A stretch of DNA of 64,000 bases from Marinibaculum pumilum. GTDB lineage: Bacteria; Pseudomonadota; Alphaproteobacteria; Ferrovibrionales; Ferrovibrionaceae. The notes beneath the pieces are model-generated. The model had not been told where the DNA came from. It saw nothing but the letters and a program-made list of their open reading frames with translations, and searched no databases. The stretch spans positions 80,183 to 144,182 of the forward strand of contig NZ_JBHRTR010000046.1 in NCBI RefSeq assembly GCF_042646425.1, read 5' to 3'. Below are positions 60,072-64,000 of the stretch, one piece after another (within the stretch, counting starts at the first letter, position 1; every line of letters starts with the position of its first letter). The translations under genes and the position numbers were made by a program.

Positions 60072-60794
60072 TTACCGGGCCGGCTGCGCCGTGCCGCCGG
60101 CGGGGGCCTGCTGCTGCTTCATCAGCTCTTCCCGCTGGCTTTCCTGGGCGGCCGCCGCGTCGCGCGACGCCTTGGTCTCCAGGTCGACGAACTCCGGCGC
60201 CTGCTCCAGCTCCTCGCGCGACAGCATGGTCACCAGCTGGATCTCGCCATCCTCGTCCTGCCGCGGCTGCAGTGCCTCGATCGGCACGCCGACCGACTTC
60301 TCGCCGATGCCGAGGAAGCCGCCGACGCCGATCACCGCCGCGGTGACCCTGCCGGAACGGTCCATCACGAGGTCGTCGATATCGCCGACCTTCTCGTCCT
60401 GCGGGTTCACCACCGGGCGGCCCAGCATGTTGCTGGCCAGGGTGTCGGTCCCGGCCTGGGTGGAAATGAAGCCCCCGGCCGGGGCGGCCGTCGACATCGT
60501 GGAGACACTGCCGGAACTCTCGACCTCGGCCGTGGTGCCGGTGCTATCAGGGGTCGACATCTCCCCCGTCTTCATATCGCCGGTCTTCATGTCGCCGGTC
60601 TTCATGTCGCCCGCCGGCATGGTTTCAGCCTTCATGCCGCTGTCGGTCTTGCCGTCCGTCTTCGGGGCGACGGAGTCGGTAACCGCGGCCGACGGCGTCT
60701 CGGTCGTCGGGGTCGTGCTGGTGTCGGATTGCGCCAGTGCACCACCGGCCAGAAGGGCGGCGGCAGTCGTACCGGCCAGAAGAACACGCATCAT
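60072..60794 (-). CDS. exported PRC-barrel domain protein
   Basis: 240 residues: signal peptide (MMRVLLAGTTAAALLAGGALA), a Thr/Ser-rich spacer with tandem GDMKTGDMKTGDMKTGEM, then a PRC-barrel (LASNMLGRPVVNPQDEKVGD, VIGVGGFLGIGEKSVGVPIE) and a Gln-rich tail. Periplasmic PRC-barrel proteins are frequent general-stress-response genes in Alphaproteobacteria. Start ATG at 60794 with GGAGAAA. An EcfG-like promoter lies 60-80 bp upstream. Confidence 0.85.
   Translation of the reverse strand: MMRVLLAGTTAAALLAGGALAQSDTSTTPTTETPSAAVTDSVAPKTDGKTDSGMKAETMPAGDMKTGDMKTGDMKTGEMSTPDSTGTTAEVESSGSVSTMSTAAPAGGFISTQAGTDTLASNMLGRPVVNPQDEKVGDIDDLVMDRSGRVTAAVIGVGGFLGIGEKSVGVPIEALQPRQDEDGEIQLVTMLSREELEQAPEFVDLETKASRDAAAAQESQREELMKQQQAPAGGTAQPAR
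60571..60615. repeat. 15-bp tandem repeats in the PRC-barrel gene
   Basis: About three near-identical 15-bp units (core CTTCATGTCGCCGGT) encode GDMKT pentapeptides in the spacer. Slippage-prone, so the copy number may vary between strains. Confidence 0.8.
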
Positions 60795-60853
60795 GACATT
60801 TCTCCAATCTTTCCGGGCGGGCGGACGACTCTCCGCCGCCTGCACAACCCAAG

Positions 60854-60878
60854 AACAGATTGGCTTTTGACTGGTTCC
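60854..60878 (-). promoter_or_regulatory. candidate EcfG-type (general stress) promoter of the PRC-barrel gene
   Basis: On the minus strand GGAAC (60878-60874), 16 bases, then TGTT (60857-60854). The alphaproteobacterial EcfG consensus is GGAAC-N16/17-CGTT, so one position deviates. About 60 bp upstream of the ATG. Confidence 0.4.
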
Positions 60879-60971
60879 GGTCGGGACGAAACAAAACGAC
60901 CGCTTCGCTTGGACTTGTCAGCATTTATCTGAATTTGAACAGATCGCTCGGCAACGGCCACTGGCCGGCCG

Positions 60972-61502
60972 TCAGTCGGACAGCTTTTTCAGGCCCCTGG
61001 CATAGCGCTGCCAGTTCGCCACGTAGTGGCGGGCGGACATTTCCAGCGCCGCGGCGGCATCCGGGTCGAGTTCCCGGACCACCTTCGCCGGCGCACCCAT
61101 CACCAGGCTGTTGTCGGGGATTTCCTTGCGCTCCGGAATCAGGGCATGGGCGCCGATCAGGCAGTTCCGCCCGATCCGCGCCCCGTTGAGGATCGTCGCG
61201 CTCATCCCGATCAGGCTGTTGTCGCCGATCGTGCAGCCGTGCAGCATCACCTTGTGGCCGATCGTGACATTGCGGCCGATGGTCAGCGGCATGCCCGGAT
61301 CGGTGTGCAGGATGCTGCCGTCCTGCACGTTGCTGCCTTCGCCGATCTCGATCCATTCGTTGTCGCCGCGCAGCACCGCGCCGAACCAGACGCTGGCATC
61401 GCGCAGCAGCCGCACGCGGCCCAGGACCGTTGCGTCGGGGGCGACCCAGGCCTCGCCCTCGGGGATCTCCGGTCGCTCACCATCCAGGCTGTAGATCGGC
61501 AC
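60972..61502 (-). CDS. gamma-carbonic anhydrase family protein (left-handed beta-helix)
   Basis: 176 residues from GTG with GAGGGAGA upstream. Hexapeptide-repeat turns throughout (VAPDATVLGRVRLLRDASVWF, VTIGHKVMLHGCTIGDNSLIG), with the His ligands of the family in ILHTDP and GHKVMLHGC. Homotrimeric; many members have no carbonic anhydrase activity. The frame is open far upstream but this GTG gives the family length. Divergent from the histidine kinase. Confidence 0.9.
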   Translation of the reverse strand: MPIYSLDGERPEIPEGEAWVAPDATVLGRVRLLRDASVWFGAVLRGDNEWIEIGEGSNVQDGSILHTDPGMPLTIGRNVTIGHKVMLHGCTIGDNSLIGMSATILNGARIGRNCLIGAHALIPERKEIPDNSLVMGAPAKVVRELDPDAAAALEMSARHYVANWQRYARGLKKLSD

Positions 61503-61624
61503 CTTGTCGTCTCCCTCTCGATGATCCGTACGGGCCGCCACCATAGGCCGGGCCGCAACCAATTCTAAACCCCTGCCGGACAGACTGGCGGCAGTGCGGT
61601 CGCGCGACCGCGGCAACCCACGGG

Positions 61625-63241
61625 ATGACCTGGCACCGAATGGCCACCTTCGCTGCAACGCCGGGCATTGCGGTCCTGGACGCCGACGGACGGCTGCTTG
61701 AATGGAACGCCGAGTTCGAGCGCGAACTGGCGGCTTCGGCCTGCCGGCCGGGGCGCGGCCTGCGCCTTGCGGCACTGGACCCGGCCGCCGATGGTGCCGC
61801 GGAGGCGCCGTGCGCCGCCGCCGGCCACCGGGCCTGCACCCTGGACCGCAACGGACGGCGCTTCCGGATCGAGGAGGTCGAGCTGCCCTCCGGCACCGTG
61901 GTGCGGACCAGCCGGGAAATCCTCGGCGAGACCGGCAGCGGGGATGCGGGTCGGATCCTTCAATCGCTGGCCCTGCAGACCTCGGGCTCGGTGTCGCGCC
62001 TGCGCCGTGCCGCGCAGGAGGAACCGCGCTGTGCGCGGGCGGAGGCGGAGCGCGCGAACGAGGCGAAGAACAGCTTCCTGGCGACCATGAGCCATGAGAT
62101 GCGGACGCCGCTGAACGGCCTGCTCGGCATGCTGGAACTGCTGCATGGCTCCGACCTGTCGCCCGAGCAGAGCGCCTGGGCCGAGGCCGCCAGCCTGTCG
62201 GGCGAGAGCCTGCGGGCCCTGATTGACGACGTGATGGACCTGACACGCGCGGAGGGCGGACAGGTCGACCTGCGCCCCGCGCCGTTCGACCTGGTGGAAC
62301 TGCTCGAAGAGGCCGCCACCCTCGTTGCCGCCCGCGCCGCACGGAAGGGGCTGCTGCTTTCCGTCTTTGTCGCACCGGAGCTGCGCGGCAGCGCGCTGGG
62401 CGATGCCCGGCGCCTGCGCCAGATCCTGTTCAACCTGGCCGGCAATGCGGTGAAGTTCACCGATGCGGGCAGCGTCTCGGTCGAGGCATTGCCTGCAGCC
62501 GCACCTCAGGATGCTGCTGCGGACCGGCGGAGGGTCAGGTTCCAGGTGCTCGACAGCGGGAGCGGCCTGCGGGATCGGGACACCGACCGCCTGTGCGAGC
62601 GGTTCGTGCAGGCCGACCCGTCGATCACGCAGCGCTTCGGCGGCTTCGATCTGGGCCTGGCGATCTGCCGGGAGTTCGTTTCTCTGATGGGCGGGCGGAT
62701 CGGCCTCGAGCGCCGGCCCTGCGGCGGCACCCTGGCCTGGTTCGAGGTCGACCTGCCGCCGGTGGGCACGCCGCGGCGCTGGGACCTGTCTGACGAGGAT
62801 GAGCCTGTGCGCGTTCTGCTTGCCGGACGGACGGGCAATGCGGATACCGACCTCCTGCGGCACCTCCGGGCCCTGGATGCGGAGGTCGCGGAGGCGCCCG
62901 ACATCCGGATGGCCGTCAGGGAACTGGCGGAGGCGCGCACCGTCGGTGCCCCCTGCCGGGTCGTCTTTGTGGATGCGGCGCTGGCGGCCCGGGCCGCGGC
63001 GCACGGGGCGGCGCTGTCCGTGACCCTGCGGGCGGCGGTTCCCGGCGAGACGCGGTTGGTGTTGCTGGCGGATCCCGCCACGACGCTCCAGGCACCCTGT
63101 CCGGACTGGGCCGACGGTGTGCTGGCCCGGCCGATACGCCTGCAGCCCCTGCTGGACTGCCTGCGTCGGACATCCGATTCCTGCGCCATGCCGGGGATCG
63201 GCCTGCGGCCGACCCTGTCCGCCGCCGCGGCGGACGGGTAG
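61625..63241 (+). CDS. PAS-histidine kinase with degenerate receiver
   Basis: 538 residues. PAS-like N-terminal region (about 8-100), coiled linker, then a HisKA with H157 in MSHEMRTPLNGLLG, a HATPase with NLAGNAVKFT and DSGSGL (usual DTGxG relaxed), and a C-terminal receiver-like domain (about 395-520) lacking the first-acid pair and with LARPIRL for the usual LAKP. Cytosolic, no membrane segment. The response regulator starts 6 bp later, so the pair is co-translated. Confidence 0.88.
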   Translation: MTWHRMATFAATPGIAVLDADGRLLEWNAEFERELAASACRPGRGLRLAALDPAADGAAEAPCAAAGHRACTLDRNGRRFRIEEVELPSGTVVRTSREILGETGSGDAGRILQSLALQTSGSVSRLRRAAQEEPRCARAEAERANEAKNSFLATMSHEMRTPLNGLLGMLELLHGSDLSPEQSAWAEAASLSGESLRALIDDVMDLTRAEGGQVDLRPAPFDLVELLEEAATLVAARAARKGLLLSVFVAPELRGSALGDARRLRQILFNLAGNAVKFTDAGSVSVEALPAAAPQDAAADRRRVRFQVLDSGSGLRDRDTDRLCERFVQADPSITQRFGGFDLGLAICREFVSLMGGRIGLERRPCGGTLAWFEVDLPPVGTPRRWDLSDEDEPVRVLLAGRTGNADTDLLRHLRALDAEVAEAPDIRMAVRELAEARTVGAPCRVVFVDAALAARAAAHGAALSVTLRAAVPGETRLVLLADPATTLQAPCPDWADGVLARPIRLQPLLDCLRRTSDSCAMPGIGLRPTLSAAAADG

Positions 63242-63247
63242 GTCGGC

Positions 63248-63682
63248 ATGCCGGCGAAGGGCGGCCCTGGCACGCCGCTGCGAATCCTTCTGGCCGAGGA
63301 CAACGAGATGAACCTGAAGGTGATGCAGGCTTTCCTCTCCAGGCCCGGCTTCTCCACCGCCGTGGCGATGGACGGTGCCGCCGCGGTCGAGGCGGTGGCC
63401 GGCGGCGCCTTCGACGTGGTGCTGATGGACCTGCGGATGCCGGGGGTCGACGGCTTTGAGGCGGCACGGCGGATCCGCGCCCTCTCCGGCCCTCAGCGGG
63501 GGGTCCGCATCATCGCGCTGAGCGCCGATGTCACCGGCGACGTAGTGCGCCGCTGCCGCGAGGCCGGCATGGACGACTATCTCGCCAAGCCGGTGCGCCT
63601 GGCTGTGCTGGACGACAGGCTGGCGGCGATTCCGCGGCGCGCGGCTGCCGGCGGGCCCGACCTGGAGGCGCAGCGGGCATGA
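63248..63682 (+). CDS. single-domain response regulator
   Basis: 144 residues, receiver only. Acidic pair E17/D18 in LLAEDNEMN, phospho-acceptor D61 in VLMDLRMPG, Thr/Ser in IIALSAD and K114 in LAKPVRL: a fully conserved receiver. No output domain, so CheY/DivK-like signalling or phosphorelay. Likely the true receiver for the kinase next door, whose own is degenerate. Confidence 0.92.
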   Translation: MPAKGGPGTPLRILLAEDNEMNLKVMQAFLSRPGFSTAVAMDGAAAVEAVAGGAFDVVLMDLRMPGVDGFEAARRIRALSGPQRGVRIIALSADVTGDVVRRCREAGMDDYLAKPVRLAVLDDRLAAIPRRAAAGGPDLEAQRA

Positions 63683-64000
63683 GCACCCGGCCGAGGGTGC
63701 CGATCGGCAGCCTGCCGCGCAGGCCATATCCCGCCTGACCAGCTGGCACCCACGGACGATTGCCGCTTCTGCACTTCGCGTCCGACCCTTCCACCAGCCT
63801 GGAGACCGCGTTCGCGAAGCCCCCCGCCCCGGTCCAGGGCAACCGCCCTGGCCGCATCCTCGCCGGCGGCTGAGCCGCGGGCCGGTCTTAGTGCCTTCCC
63901 GGGTTTGATAGAAAGTCTGTCGTTCTCGGGCTTATATGAGGCGGCTTGTGTCAAGGCGTTGCCGGTAGATTTGCAGCAGCTTTTTCTGTCGGGCGGGACG
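63683..64000. other. 318-bp 3' stretch without a supported gene
   Basis: No protein-like frame in the first 200 bp. It contains repeat copy C (63887-63933) and then DNA of different appearance. On the minus strand the last 69 bp are open and end in a TAA at 63934-63932 after 22 codons, with a basic tail (RQKKLLQIYRQRL); this could be the end of a gene, perhaps a transposase, continuing outside the window. Confidence 0.35.
63887..63933 (+). repeat. palindromic intergenic repeat, copy C (truncated)
   Basis: GTGCCTTCCCGGGTTTGATA, then GAAAGTCTGTCGTTCTCGGG and CTT match the left half of copy B almost base for base; homology stops abruptly at 63933, where copy B continues GACCCGAGAA. The break suggests insertion of another element. 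Confidence 0.7.

Noticed and set aside
60571..60615. Tandem repeats as a CRISPR or regulatory array
   Set aside because: They are in frame and encode GDMKT units of an exported protein.
61565..63727. A 720-codon open frame on the minus strand
   Set aside because: Antisense to the kinase and response regulator, which carry complete catalytic motifs.

Overview
The window is very GC-rich, with dense genes, short intergenic gaps, Shine-Dalgarno-led starts (ATG, GTG and some TTG) and many 4-bp ATGA overlaps. The argD-argF-hslO order, MeaB, an ECF sigma/anti-sigma pair, PRC-barrel and PAS_5-like proteins, gamma-carbonic anhydrase and an acyl-CoA-centred gene content fit an alphaproteobacterium, most likely Rhodospirillales-like. 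This is inference from gene content; no rRNA or species marker is present. Two runs of N (5985-6060 and 56644-56745) are assembly gaps. I see no tRNA, rRNA, CRISPR array, prophage or complete insertion sequence.

Layout. 0-15 kb is housekeeping and general metabolism. On the minus strand it holds a lipoprotein (partial), hslO, argF, argD and an ABC-2 permease; DUF2165, arsC and meaB are on the plus strand. Then come a Gly-rich exported protein, an ECF sigma/anti-sigma pair, a class I/II aminotransferase, a thiolase with a strong terminator, YceI and an acyl-CoA synthetase.

15.2-30 kb is the most unusual locus. Two arms diverge from about 20.0 kb. Together they hold a saxitoxin-cluster-like O-carbamoylation core (SxtI-type carbamoyltransferase, SxtJ membrane protein, DUF5989/SxtK-like peptide), four paralogous membrane-anchored SGNH-like proteins, five copies of an unrecognised two-cysteine beta-rich domain (two single-domain proteins, one tandem protein, one fused to an SGNH protein), and a 1028-residue TPR-methyltransferase. 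I read it as an envelope system that carbamoylates and otherwise decorates a glycan or secreted metabolite. The acceptor is unknown and no glycosyltransferase or polymerase lies in the window.

30-38 kb carries a kinase-like APH protein, DUF6285, a histidine phosphatase and a divergent acyl-CoA dehydrogenase, resembling the LvaA/LvaB/LvaC logic for 4-hydroxyacyl-CoA breakdown. A quinone oxidoreductase, an SDR and a secreted metallophosphoesterase follow.

38-56.6 kb is aromatic-acid catabolism. It contains paaG-paaI-paaK, a VOC protein with a 2-keto-4-pentenoate hydratase, a TetR regulator divergent from a branched-chain-type ABC importer operon with an SCP-x-like thiolase and acyl-CoA ligase, then ExoD, paaABCDE and paaX on the minus strand. 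The paaX-paaA gap holds a near-consensus promoter flanked by an inverted repeat. paaZ, paaF, paaH and paaJ are not here.

56.6-64 kb has a beta-carbonic anhydrase, a PaaI-family thioesterase, an alcohol-dehydrogenase-family quinone reductase, a PAS-like protein, a PRC-barrel protein with a possible general-stress (EcfG-type) promoter, a gamma-carbonic anhydrase-like protein, and a histidine kinase with a degenerate receiver followed by a single-domain response regulator. A family of palindromic intergenic repeats occurs at 29.97, 33.82 and 63.89 kb; the last copy is cut off by foreign-looking DNA that runs out of the window.
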